From the NCBI GenBank assembly GCA_029959085.1, contig JARWIR010000035.1:3826501-3890500 (forward strand): a stretch of DNA of 64,000 nucleotides. Reading direction: 5' to 3'. The DNA comes from Nemophila menziesii (taxonomy: Eukaryota; Streptophyta; Magnoliopsida; Boraginales; Hydrophyllaceae). Positions 24,030 through 36,752 of this stretch are shown piece after piece. Below the pieces are notes generated by a model. That model was given only the letters and a program-made list of their open reading frames with translations. It did no database searches and was not told where the DNA came from. Both the position numbers and the translations under genes were made by a program. The first letter of the stretch is position 1. Each line of letters starts with the position of its first letter.

Positions 24030-24201
24030 GGAAAATTCTTCCATCCAATATTCGATGATCCTACACCAATAATATTAATACACATAACCCATGTTTTAAA
24101 CTTACAAAAATAACTAACTTGTTAATCTAATGACATGTGTTTTGTTATAATTATCAATGATCATGATATGAATATTGGACCATCGGATGGAAGTCTTACC
24201 C
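24030..24201. mobile_element. 172-bp MITE inserted only in unit B
   Basis: The element starts GGAAAATTCTTCCATCCAAT and ends TGGAAGTCTTACCC; the ends are imperfect inverted repeats (CTTCCATCC / GGATGGAAG). It is flanked by a perfect 9-bp duplication TTAAGACAA (24021-24029 and 24202-24210). Units A (about 15150) and C (about 29820) have the empty site with a single TTAAGACAA. The 9-bp duplication indicates a Mutator-type MITE. Confidence 0.93.
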
Positions 24202-25999
24202 TTAAGACAATTACATGAAATGAATAATTCTTGTCATTTTCTAAGATATTTTATAATTAAATTCAATTATAGAAACCCAACAAATTAATCTTACCATGTC
24301 TACTATCAAAATATTGATGATGCATTGAAACGAAATGACGAATGATCTTCTTTGGACTTGTATGTAAAATGTAAAAATTTAAAAGTTATTTATTTTTTAA
24401 TATGTAACACATTCCAATAGAATAAATATTTATTTATACTAGTAATATATTTTTATAAGCAAATATGTAAACCCTGTCAGTAAATAATTTGAATCTGTTA
24501 TTTATATTTAAATATGTATAAATTTTTATAATTACACAATATAAAATTATTTGAAAGTAATTGTATAAAATTATTTAAAAAGAATGTGAATATAATACTA
24601 AATACTATTGATGTTTCTAGACTTATGTTAAGATGAAACTATTTAATTTATCAAGAGTATAAATTTTGTGTATCTAATTTAGTTAGCCATCCTAAGAATA
24701 TAACAAATATTACAAATAATTTGAACTTTCCTAAAACTTAAACATTCATAAGTAATAAGAAAATTTTACAAATAATATATATTTAAATAAATTATAGTAA
24801 GCGAATAAAGTATTTATTTTTTGAATTTTAAAAAAACCCACATTCACCATAAAAAAATAAAAATTGTACTAAACCATAAAAAAATCTCACAATTCATATA
24901 AATCTCCGAAATTATTTTTTTTCTAAAAGTCACCAATATTCTTAAATTTGGAAGAAACATTTTTAGGAACATATCTAATATCGTCTCATTCTTGTAGCTT
25001 GATATTTGTGATTTCAATATATATAGAATGGATTAAAGGAACATTAGAATAATAAACAAAGTTTTCATGTCTGGAGATGGAGATTTGAAAACTTTTATGA
25101 AAAAATTAAGTAAGTTGCTGAGAGGAAGCTTTTCAGACAAGATGAGAGATTAGGGTTAATACAAGGTTTTTTAGTCTGAAGTGGTATTGGACCAACTAAG
25201 ATGGGTTTATGTTTTATAATTAGTCCATATTGGATTTGTGGAATAGAATATTTTTATTTTAATATGACTTGGTCTTAGTCATAAACATACATGTTGTATC
25301 TAATTGTTTGATATAATAAAAATAAGCAATTTACTATAAAAAAGCATGGGTTTATAAAAAATATTTCTAGATGAAATTATCGATTATCTATTCTCTTTTT
25401 TTATGTTTGGTGTAGAAAAAAATTATCATTAACTTGTTGAGATTAGCTTAGTCTTCCAATCTAGAGGCGTAGGTTCGGACGAGTCAATGACTCCGATTCC
25501 AAAATGACAATCTTATGTAACAAAAAAACTTATCATTAAGTTGGTTTTATATTTTTTATCTGAAGAAAAATTTAACCAAACAAATGATTATAATTATAAA
25601 ATAATTTATTACTTACTTACTTCATGCAAATGACATTACACAATGTAAGTGACATTGCTATATATCAAAAATAGTTTAAATTATTGGAGAGGTAGAAAAA
25701 CGGGTAAAGATGAAACAAAAAACTTAAAATTTCTATTTCACCACTTAATTAACACTCATGCTGTATTTTCTAGAAATTAATGAAAAAGATAAGTTATAAA
25801 TAGAATATTGTTCTTAGTATTTTTCGTCAAATTACTTATTTTACGATTAAGTTAAAATGTTTCAAACAATAGAGGTTTAATAACTAATGAACTTTCGTTC
25901 ATAACTGTAACTGAATATTGAGCCATCAATGCAGCAATCCTACAACTAAAGTGTTTTCTCTTGTTTTATCTTACGAATGAGATAATGTAACAATATTAC

Positions 26000-26904
26000 A
26001 ACATTTTACATATTAGGGGCGACGCATCTCGTAGGTAAATCCCGCATTTTCGTAGGTAAAAGGTATTACCGACGACAACTCGTTAGTAAAATGTCGTCCC
26101 TAGAAATCCCTCGGTAAACAGTCATTTACCGATGTAAAGTATTGATTTCGCCCCTAATTTTAGATGCACTAAGCGACAACATGCTTCATCGCTATATTAT
26201 ATACTTAGCAACAACCACCTTCGTCAGTATTTTATTAATTAATCTTTTTTCCAGAATTATTGATTTACTTTTTCTTTTTTTTCCGTATATTTACTTAGCG
26301 TCGAAACATAGCGACGGAACTATCGCCGCTAAGTATATAATATATCTTTTTTTTAAATTCCGTATTATTGATTTATTGTTTCTTTTTTTTCGTATATAAT
26401 ATTAGCGACGACATACCTCGTCGCTAATTAATTGATTTTTTAAAAATTTATTTATAATTATATTTTAGATTTTTTTGTTTTTAATTTGTTTTGATTTAAT
26501 TTTTATTTTTATTTTAAATATAATGCAAAGAAATTAATAAATAAATAAAAAATCCACAAATTTATAGAAAATGCCATCATAAAATTAAAGTCGAGTCAAA
26601 CATAGAAATATAAAATTCAACATAAACCAACAAAAAATCAAATCAACACCAACCAACACCAATAAAACACAAACACTCACGGATCATTCAACATCTCTTC
26701 TTCCTCTTCATCTGCTCTCTTCACTTGCTCTCTCTTCACTTGTGGGGGCCTCGGGGATGGTGGTCGGAGGAAGACCTTGGGCTGCTCTCATACTATTCAA
26801 CGCTTTGAGGAGCGTGTCCACCATGCTCGGGAGCTGACTCGGCTGACTCGAAGAAGCTGTGGGGGGTCGATGTGGTGGCCGGATCCGATATAGGGTCGAA
26901 GAAG
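26000..26904 (-). mobile_element. CACTA (En/Spm)-like 3' fragment, unit C
   Basis: The part from 26013 to 26435 is built of subterminal-type repeats in both orientations: TTAGGGGCGACG, TTAGCGACAAC, TAGCGACGG, TTAGCGACGAC and TCGTCGCTAA. From 26690 to 26904 the minus strand reads a proline/serine-rich tail (SSSQPSQLPSMVDTLLKALN then MRAAQGLPPTTIPEAP) like the C-terminal end of plant En/Spm transposases. No CACTA terminus, no inverted second end and no 3-bp duplication were found, so this is a fragment. It sits between unit sequences that in A and B are 4.1 kb apart. Confidence 0.6.
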
Positions 26905-27312
26905 CTTAGTAAAATTGTAAGAACCATTTAGTTCAAGTAGTAAAATTTGTATTTCTATACAAATAAAAAAGATTAGTAAACTAGTAACATGATAAATAGT
27001 TGGTTATTAGTCTAATCAAGTGAAGATTCAGAATACTTTACAGAAAAATAATAATATTGGTAATTTGTTAATGGCATAAACCACACGTGGTATAAAATTT
27101 ATAAACAAAATTACATTTGGTTGATGTTCATGTTGATATATGACACCATGTAATTATCCTTTTGGTTGTGCTTTAGTCATCTTATGTTTCACATTCAATT
27201 GGCTTTCAAATTTCTTTATTGGAGAAGCATATAGACAAGACCTTTATCCTTCTTGTGAGTTTACTCCTAGTCCTATTTTTAAGACCATCATTTGGGCCAT
27301 CCCCACATATGG

Positions 27313-27516
27313 TTAACAACTTTTGACACGGGAAAGCTCATATGAGTGCTTCACCATTCTCAGTTGGCCTTCATTATTTATACTCTTCAACTGTTTACCA
27401 AACAAATCTGAATGATTTGTTGGTAGTTTGTATGTCTAGCTAATTATTTGCTTTGACATTGCTGGTTTGCTCGAGCCCTTGCGCTTGTTCAACTCAGCAA
27501 TAGCTTAAAATATCAT
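27313..27516 (-). pseudogene. H15 linker-histone-like exon, unit C
   Basis: Same exon as in unit B, ending VKHSYELSRVKSC-stop at 27313. The SYELS ending fits the usual end of the H15 fold better than the unit B version, because C lacks the 8-bp deletion. Two stops remain: TAA after MIF and TAG before TYKLP. Acceptor-like GTATAG precedes the first codon. Confidence 0.62.
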
Positions 27517-30500
27517 CTATACAAAAAAATTTAATAACTGACATAATTATAATTTGTGCTTCATCAAATACAGTATAAAAAGGTAAAAGTATCTCAATTT
27601 AGATTCTCGCAAAGCTGTGATCATCTAAAACTTTTATAGACACTTCCCAAGTAATGTTTAACTTTTCAATGACATTAAAAGAAAGTAGTATTTTATGGTC
27701 ATAACATGGAGTAATGTGGGTGACCTTGTGTTTGAGGACTGTGATTTTGCCTAAGGGAAGCAGTGGAAGTGGTTGTATTAGAAGTGAAATATATCCTGGG
27801 GTAATTAGACAAAACTCTATTTATGAAGGTGTGAGGTAGAGATTGGAGACTAACAAGAAGCAAGCTTCTGAACTATTGAATGTAAAACGCGAGAGTTGGA
27901 AAATTAAGATTCATTTTATATTATGTTGAAATGTTCTGGTTTTGGAGTAGGAAAATAATGAATTAATTGGTGTATATATAGAAAATCTAAGGACTTTGAT
28001 TTTTTTATTATTTTGTTGTAATGTTATTTATTGTTATGTTCATAGAAGAGTTATCTTAACTATTAATGATTAATTTTCAGATAGAATATGTACAGATATA
28101 TATTACGTTAATGGAAATATTTAAGAAATTATTAATAATGAAATTTACACTTATATAATATTTTACAAATCAAAACAAAAGATATATTTTTACAGATATT
28201 TGACAGTTAAAATATTCATATGTATAACAACTGATATTATTTAAACTTTTGCAATATTTATTCCCTTTGAGATAATTTAAATTTGAAGAGATTTAAATAT
28301 TTGATGAGATCATTTAAATCTTAAAAATATAAATGAATGATAACATAATTTACTAGATGTGATGATTTAAGAATCATTGGTAACATGAAAAAGTTGCTAA
28401 TACAATACTTTTGAAACTTTGTAAATGTTAAGTAGTAAATATAATTGAGAATTAAATTATCCTTTACTAATATAGGTACGTTATTAATTGAGTTACATTA
28501 CTGAGTATAGGTATCTTAATTAGGTTACTTATTATTTTGAATTATATATATCAGATAGAAAAATGATTTTGACACAATATTTACTTATGCATGCAATAGA
28601 TATTGATATATGAAAAAAAATTGAGATTTTTCGCTTAAAAAATCTTTAAATAAAATTGGCTAACAATTAACAATCACTGAAAAAAAAATAAGGTTCTTTT
28701 TTTAATTTCACTTATTTTAAGTGAAATTTTCACAATTAAACACAATTTCTCTTTATAAGATATAATGTTCTAAAATACTGATTTATTAAAAAAGGATATA
28801 TCATTGTGGTGGATGCATTTATATTTTCAGCTTTATATCTACCAATTTAAATTGTCGTATATGAATAATGCGTTGATCAATTAAATATCATACTTTTTGT
28901 TACTCTTATTAATTTTTTTAGTGTGTACAACATTCATTGTATTCTACTTACATCAAGAGGAGACTATACACAACACACTACTTTTTCCTTAGAATAGGTT
29001 TTTATCTAACTTGTTTTTCTTGGCAAGGTGTTTAATGAGGTGGGTTGATAAGCATATTAAAAAATTTGTACTATTATTAGTTTACTAAGATTTTTCTGAT
29101 TTGAATTTTCTTATAATGGTTTTAATGAAATAATATTCTCAATCAATGAATATCCAAGTAAGAGTGTCATAAAATATTATATGTAGATATACAGTTTTGT
29201 TCTATATATTTGAAGCCCAAATATCAAGTCCATGAAGACAAAAAGCCTACAGGGTTTTACAAATATATTCATATAAATAAAGTTACTATATAATATCGTT
29301 GTTGTAGTATTAACATAGTAAAATCACTCCCTTTCTATATAATGTTTTATTTTTACTCATTACATATTCATCTTTATTGTCTCTTATTATTAATTTTTCT
29401 CTCTTGGTCTATTTCGATAAACATATATTATTGGACATATATAGTATAAGGAAAGACTGTATTTCTTGTTCTTCAAAATAGTACTATTATATTTATAATT
29501 AACCTTGAAGGCTTAGGAGAAACTTTTACATGACATAGGTAGAAAAGAAAAAAGAAATTAGCCAACTTTTTTTCATATGTTTTAACACTAAAAAAAATAC
29601 TTTAATTTTTCAAAAATGGTTTGTTAATGTTCTTTATTTTTTATATCACTCCATTTAAATAAACATAGATACAACATAACCTAGACGTTCAATCCTTACA
29701 AGTTTTTTTAAATGGTGAAATATGTCTAATCTATAAGACCTAGATTCTCATTTAATGCATTTACCGTTCACCAATGCCAATTTTTTCAAATCGTACTTTC
29801 AAACCCTACTTACTATATTAAGACAATCACATGAAATGAATAATTCTTGTCATTTTCTAAGATATTTTATAATTAAATTCAATTATAGAAACCCAACAAA
29901 TTAATCTTACCATATCTACTATCAAAATATTGATGATGCATTGAAACGAAATGACGAATGATCTTCTTTAGACTTGTATGTAAAATGTAAAAATTTAAAA
30001 GTTATTTATTTTTTAATATGTAACACATTCCAATAGAATAAATATTTATTTATACTAGTAATATATTTTTATAAGCAAATATGTAAACCCTGTCAGTAAA
30101 TAATTTGAATCTGTTATTTATATTTAAATATGTATAAATTTTTATAATTACACAACATAAAATTATTTGAAAATAATGGTATAAAATTATTTAAAAATAA
30201 TGTGAATATAATACTAAATACTATTGATGTTTCTAGACTTATGTTAAGATGAAACTATTTAATTTATCAAGAGTATAAATTTTGTGTATCTAATTTAGTT
30301 AGCCATCCTAAGAATATAACAAATATTACAAATAATTTGAACTTTCCTAAAACTTAAACATTCATAAGTAATAAGAAAATTTTACAAATAATATATATTT
30401 AAATAAATTATAGTAAGCGAATAAAGTATTTATTTTTTTACTTTTAAAAAAACCCACATTCACCATAAAAAAATAAAAATTGTACTAAACCATAAAAAAA

Positions 30501-31616
30501 TCTCACAATTCATATAAATCTCCAAAATTATTTTTTCCTAAAAGTCACCAATATTCTTAAATTTGGAAGAAACATTTTTAGGAACATATCCAATATCGTC
30601 TCATTCTTGTAGCTTGATATTTGTGATTTCAATATATATAGAATGGATTAAAGGAACATTAGAATAATGAACAAAAGTTTTCATGTCTGGAGATGGAGAT
30701 TTGAAAACTTTTATGAAAAAATTAATTAAGTTGCTGAGAGGAAGTTTTTCAGACAAGATGAGAGATTAGGGTTAATACAAGGTTTTTTAGTCTGAAGTGG
30801 TATTGGACCAACTAAGATGGGTTTATGTTTTAAAATTAGTCCATATTGGATTTGTGGAATAGAATATTTTTATTTTAATATGACTTGGTCTTAGTTGTAA
30901 ACATACATGTTTTATCTAATTGTTTGATATAATAAAAATAAGCAATATACTATAAAAAAATCATGGGTTTATAAAAAATATTTCTAGATGAAATTATCGA
31001 TTATCTATTCTCTTTTTTTATGTTTGGTGTAGAATTTTTTTATCATTAACCAGTTGAGATTAGCTTAGTCTTCCAATCTAGAGGCGTAGGTTCGGACGAG
31101 TCAATGACTCCGAGTCCAAAATGACAATCTTATGTAACAAAAAAACTTATCATTAAGTTAGTTTTATATTTTTTATCTGAAGAAAAATTTAACCAAACAA
31201 ATGATTATAATTATAAAATAATTTATAACTTACTTACTTCATGCAAATGACATTACACAATGTAAGTGACATTGCCATATATCAAAAATAGTTTAAATTA
31301 TTGGAGAGGTAGAAACACGGGTAGAGATGAAACAAAAAACTTAAAATTTCTATTTCACCACTTAATTAACACTCATACTGTATTTTCTAGAAATTAATGA
31401 AAAAAATAAGTTATAAATAAAATATTGTTCTTAGTATTTCTCGTCAAATTACTTATTTTACGATTAAGTTAAAATGTTTCAAACAATAGAGGTTTAATAA
31501 CTAATGAACTTTCATTCATAACTGTAACTAAATATTGAGCCATCAATGCAGCAATCCTACAACTAAAGTGTCTTCTCTTGTTTTATCATACGAATGAGAT
31601 AATGTAACAATATTAC

Positions 31617-32509
31617 AACATTCTACATATTAGGGGCGACGCATCTCGTCGGTAAGTCCCGCATTTTCGTCGGTAAAAGCGATTACCGACGACAACTCGT
31701 TAGTAAAATGTCATCCCTAGAAATCCCTCGGTAACAGTCATTTACCGACGTAAAGTATTGATTTCGCCCCTAATTTTAGATGCACTAAGCGACAACATGC
31801 TTCATCGCTATATTATATACTTAGCGACAACCACCTTCGTCGGTATTTTATTAATTAATCTTTTTTCCAGAATTATTGATTTACTTTTTCTTTTTTTCTG
31901 TATATTTACTTAGCGTCGAAACATAGCGACGGAACTATCGTCGCTATGTATATAATATATGTTTTTTTTAAATTCCGTATTATTGATTTATTGTTTCTTT
32001 TTTTTCGTATATAATATTAGCGACGACATACCTCGTCGCTAATTAATTGATTTTTTTAAAATTTTATTTATAATTATATTTTAGAATTTTTTTGTTTTTA
32101 ATTTGTTTTGATTTAATTTTTATTTTTATTTTAAATATAATGCAAAGAAATTAATAAATAAATAAAAATCCATAAATTTATAGAAAATGCCATCATAAAA
32201 TTAAAGTCGATCAACCATAGAAATATTAAATTCAACATAAACCAACAAAAAATCAAATCAACACCAATAAAACACAAACACTCACGGATCATTCAACATC
32301 TCTTCTTCCTCTTCATCTTCTCTCTTCACTTGCTCTCTCTTCACCTGCGGGGGCCTCGGGGATGGTGATCGGAGGAAGACCTTGGGCTGCTCTCATACTA
32401 TTCAACGCTTTGAGGAGCGTGTCCACCATGCTCGGGAGCTGACTCGGCTGACTCGAAGAAGCTGTGGGGGGTCGATGTGGTGGCTGGATCCGATATAGGG
32501 TCGAAGAAG
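31617..32509 (-). mobile_element. CACTA-like 3' fragment, unit D
   Basis: Near-identical to 26000-26904, with the same junctions to unit sequence on both sides, so the replacement occurred before C and D separated. Here the subterminal motifs keep more intact TCGTCGG/GCGACG blocks than in unit C. The minus-strand transposase-like tail is at about 32290-32509. Confidence 0.6.
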
Positions 32510-32917
32510 CTTAGTAAAATTGTAAGAACCATTTAGTTCAAGTAATAAAATTTGTAATTCTATACAAATAAAAAAGATTAGTAAATTAGTAACATGATAA
32601 ATAGTTGGTTATTAGTCTAATCAAGTGAAGATTCAGATTACTTTACAGAAAAATAATAATATTGGTAATTTGTTAATGGCATAAACCACACGTGGTATAA
32701 AATTTATAAACAAAATTACATTTGGTTGATGTTCATGTTGATATATGACACCATGTAATTATCCTTTTTGTTGTGCTTTTGTCATCTTATGTTTCACATT
32801 TAATTGGCTTTCAAATTTCTTTATTGCAGAAGCATATAGACAAGACCTTTATCATTCTTGTGAGTTTACTCCTAGTCCTATTTTTAAGACCATCATTTGG
32901 GCCATCCCCATATATGG

Positions 32918-33121
32918 TTAACAACTTTTGACACGGGAAAGCTCATACGAGTGCTTCACCATTCTCAGTTGGCCTTCATTTTTTATACTCTTCAACTGTT
33001 TACCAAACAAATCTGAATGATTTGTTGGTAGTTTGTATGTCTAGCTAATTATTTGCTTTGATATTGCTGGTTTGCTCGAGCCTTTGCGCTTGTTCAACTT
33101 GGCAATCACATAAAATATCAT
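32918..33121 (-). pseudogene. H15 linker-histone-like exon, best copy (unit D)
   Basis: Reading from 33121 after an acceptor-like GTATAG: MIFYVIAKLNKRKGSSKPAI, then SKQIIS-stop-TYKLPTNHSD, LFGKQLKSIKNEGQLRM and VKHSYELS. Only one in-frame stop (TAG) breaks an otherwise full-length H15 module of about 58 residues, and the codon that is TAA in units B and C is TAT here. The terminal stop is at 32918. Conserved H15 features visible are the MI start, KRKGSS, the LK..K..G.L..VK.SY strand region and the basic content. The recombination point that makes unit D a mosaic lies at or next to this exon. Confidence 0.68.
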
Positions 33122-34452
33122 CTATACAAAAAACAGTTGAATAAATGACATAATTTTAATTTGTGTATCATCAAATATAGAAAGGTAAAAGTTTCTCAAT
33201 TTAGATTCTCGCAAAACAGTGATCATCTAGAACTAGTACAGACACTTCCCAAGTAATGTCTAACTTTTCAATGACATTAAAAGAAAGTAGTATTTTAAGG
33301 TCATAACGTAGAGTAATGTAGGTGACCCTGTATTTGAGGACTGTGATTTTGCATAAGGGAAGCGGTGGCAATGGTTGTATTAGAAGTGAAATATATCCTT
33401 GGGTAATTAGACAAAACTCTATTTTTGAATGTGTGAGATAGAGATTGGAGATTAACAAGAAGAAAAGCTTTTGAACTACCGAATGTAAATCACGAGAGTT
33501 GGAAAATTAAGATTCATTTCAGATTATGTTGAAATGTTGAGGTTTTGGAGTAGGAAAATAATGAATGAATTGGTGTATATCTAGAAAATATAAGGACTTT
33601 GATTTCTTATTATTTTGTTGTAATGTTATTTATTGTTATGTTCATTAAACACTTATCTTAACTATTAGTGATTAATTTTCAGATGGAATACCTAACAAAA
33701 ATATATTAACGGTTGAATTTCAACGTTAATGGACATATTTAGGAAATTATTAATAATTACATTAACGCTTATATACTGTTTAAAAAACCAAAACAAAAGA
33801 TATATTATTACACATATTTGACAGTTAAAATATTCATATGTATAACAATTGAAATTATTTAAAATTTTGCTATATGTATTACCTTTGAGATAATTGAAAT
33901 TTGTAGAGATTTAAATATTTGATGAGCTCATTTAAATCTTAAAAATATAAATGAATGATTACATAATTGACTAGATGTGATGATTTAAGAATCATTGATA
34001 ACATGAAAAAGTTGCTAATACGCTACTTTTGAAATTTTGTAAATGTTAAGTAGTAAATATAATTGAGAATTAAATTATTCTTACTAATATATGCACATTA
34101 TTAATTGAGTTAAATTACTAAGTATAGTTATCTTAATTAAGTTACTTATTATTTTGAATTATATATATCAGATAGAAAAATGATTTTGACACAATATTTA
34201 CTTATGCATGCAATAGATATTGATATATGAAAAAGAGTAGAGATTTTTCGCTTAATAAAATCTTTACACAAAATTGGCTAACAATTAACAATCACGAAAA
34301 AGAAAAAAATAAGGTTTTTTTTTTTAATTTCACTTGTTTGAAGTAAAATATTCACAATTAAACACATATCTACACGAGGGAGTCTAACATAGAGAGTCTC
34401 TTTATAAGATATAATGTTCTAGAATACTGATTTATTAAAGGGTGAAGCCCTC

Positions 34453-36752
34453 GTACAGCTTTATATGTTTGCCCAAAGTGCATAAACCGCCCTTTTTCTA
34501 TTCTTTTTTGACACAAGATGTCATTTAGGAATTTTTTTGTCACCGTTAGCCCTTTTTTCCATTTTTGTTAGTTGACCATTAGTCAATCCTATTTGGCAAC
34601 ACATCACTGCCACGTCACCGACACGTAACGTAGGCGTTAGGGAATCAGAAATTACATGTCATATTTCTTTTAAAATTATTTTTTAAGATTTTTTTTAAAC
34701 CTTCATCTTCTTCTTCTTAGACTACACCACAAACAATCTAAGAACCCAAATTAAAATTCAATAAAAACTCACTCCAACTTGCCCTCACACCAAGCTGCTC
34801 TCTACACAAGGAAACTTCATCATCAACCGGCTTTGATACGACATCAACAATCGAAGAACCCAAATGAAGGAAAAAAAAATTCTCAATACTCACCTTCCCA
34901 CACCAAGCCGCTCTGAACAACTAAACCGCCACCATCATCAACCAAATTAGATACGCCATCAACAATCCAAGAACTCAAGTGAAGAGAAAAACAAAAAAAA
35001 TTCTCCACACTCACCTTCCCGCACGAAGATGCTCCCTACACTAGAAAACCACGGACGACGTTTCTCCAACATTTTCAATCGGCTTGGTTAAGGTAAAAAC
35101 CAAAAGATATTAGGGGCTAGTGAATTGTATGCATAATATAGAGACCTGTATTGCTATTATCCCAAAATATATATATAGATACTAATCGGGTAATTTACAT
35201 AATATATTATGTAGCATAAAGTTTGCATAATACAGGGATCTATAGTGCAATTCAAGTCCAAAAAAATATAGGTGCTTATAGTGAATTGTGTTTGCTTAAA
35301 ATATGGACCTATAGTGCAATTAAAACCAAAAATATATATATGGACCTAAAGTGCAATTTTTAAATTGTTGATATGAAGGTGACAAATTTTTTTGATGTTA
35401 ATAGCCTGTATGGTAAGAGAGTTAAAGCGTCCAGTTGATGAAGCACATCGTTAGCTTTAATAATTGCATTATAGGTTCCTGTATTATGCAAATATTAGAT
35501 ACTATTTTTTTCTTTTCTTTTTTGTGTAGGACTTGGATTAATGGTGTTTTTAGACATTGTACACTCTTATGCAGCAGCTGATCAAATGGTGGGGTTATTA
35601 CTTTTTGATGGATCAAATGATTGTTATTTTTATACTGGTAAGTTTGTTTTTAGACATGGCTAGATTATAGAATTGTTAGTAATTGAAAAGACCTTTACTA
35701 ATTACAGGTAGAGTGTTCTGGCATGGCTGACATGGCAAATGAGATTCTAGAATTGTTTAGACAGAGATGGAACAACTACATTTGTAAACTTGAATATTTG
35801 ATTACTTGGTGTATGACAGATAATTATTATTTATAGTTGGCAATGTAGACTTGAACTTTGTTGGTTTTTTATTGTTTGATTGATAAATTTGGTTTTTTTG
35901 TTGTTGTTTCAACAATATACAACTTTGTGTGCATAGTTTAGGGATCTGTAATGCAATTTTTGCATAATTTAGGAATCTGTAGTGCAATTGTAAATTTTGG
36001 GATAAGTTAAAAGAAAAACATTAATCAAATGGCCGCTTATTCTAAGATATTTTTGTATTTAGACTCAAGTGATATGTTATGTTAATAAAGTGAAAATTCT
36101 AGAAATCATTATATTTGGGTCATTTAAACCACTCATACTTTTTTGTTATAAGAAATCGGTACCAAGTAACCACTAACTCAATTAATACTAGTATGATTCA
36201 AAACCCAACCAAACTCTCATAAGACTTGCCAAAACTCAAGTAATGCAAACAAACTGATTTAAAAAATTAGTAATTCATCATATCTCTGAATTGTATGTAT
36301 GTAATGCAAGAATAAATAAAGAATGCAAATTCAAAGAGGACAAAAAGATCTAAATTCAATAATAATTCACAACTTAAAAAACTCTTCTAGCAAAACGAAT
36401 TGCATACAAAACAAGCTTTCTTAGTGACAAAAAAACATCCCCGCCATTAAGGAAAGAAAGCAAAAAAAATCTAAATCTTTATCATTTATCAATTTATACA
36501 AAGATATCTCAACTACCCTCTTCTATATCTCTCAATCACCTCTCTAATATAATTTCATTAAATTTTAATTTAGAAAGAGCAACCACTTTTTAACTTCAAA
36601 CACTAACTAAACTCCCTAGTTTTTCTTGCACGTTCCTCTTTCCAGACCACAAATTCCTTGTAACACCATCACATCTCCCTGCACAAGTATCTAAAGATAA
36701 GACAAACAAAAAATTGTAAAAAGATGGAATTTTTCACCGCCATATTTATAAC
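34453..36752. mobile_element. Left part of the MULE, unit D
   Basis: Matches 10860-13170 of unit A from the TIR start (GTACAGCTTTATATGTTTGC) through the iterated ATAGGGACCTATAGTG region to TTTTCACCGCCATATTTATA. The right third with captured exons and the right TIR are missing; unrelated sequence begins at 36753. Single copy of the 22-bp edge motif. The minus-strand frames at 35422-35987 match those in unit A but have no family signature. Confidence 0.8.

Larger units (their letters stand above)
16313..25378. repeat. Tandem unit B (about 9.1 kb)
   Basis: This is the most complete unit without large insertions. It aligns with unit A from its start to about 21600 and with unit C from 21060 onward. 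It retains the 4.1 kb that C and D lack (about 16990-21060) and the 950 bp that A lacks. It has its own 172-bp MITE at 24030. Apart from the listed relics, 16490-17520, 17920-19560, 19760-21390, 21700-24025 and 24210-25378 hold no supported gene: only short, non-conserved frames and AT microsatellites (for example 19130-19155). Confidence 0.88.
25379..30996. repeat. Tandem unit C (about 5.6 kb)
   Basis: Offset to unit D is 5618 bp at the start and 5605 bp at 26881. The segment corresponding to about 5530-9615 of unit A is replaced by a CACTA-like fragment (26000-26904). A SINE remnant with a deleted A box lies at 25436-25525. From 26905 the unit closely follows unit B. Stretches 25530-25990, 26905-27310 and 27520-30996 show no supported gene. 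Confidence 0.9.
30997..36752. repeat. Tandem unit D (about 5.8 kb, right end missing)
   Basis: From 30997 to about 33060 it tracks unit C closely, including the CACTA-like fragment. From about 33060 onward it departs from B and C and shares diagnostic bases with A (AATACGCTACTTTTGAAATT; AAAAAGAGTAGAG; GCTTAATAAAATC) and the MULE in the same place. The match ends near 36752, before the MULE's captured exons. A SINE remnant with a deleted A box is at about 31052-31142. 33480-34440 holds no supported gene. Confidence 0.88.

Noticed and set aside
26142..26399. 85-codon plus-strand frame in the CACTA-like fragment
   Set aside because: AT-rich Leu/Phe/Ile translation of subterminal repeats; it is not kept open in unit D.
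33201..33458. 85-codon minus-strand frame upstream of the H15 exon in unit D
   Set aside because: Considered as the first exon of the H15 gene, but it lacks the expected end (HPPY-like, then a donor), and the equivalent frames in B and C are disrupted.
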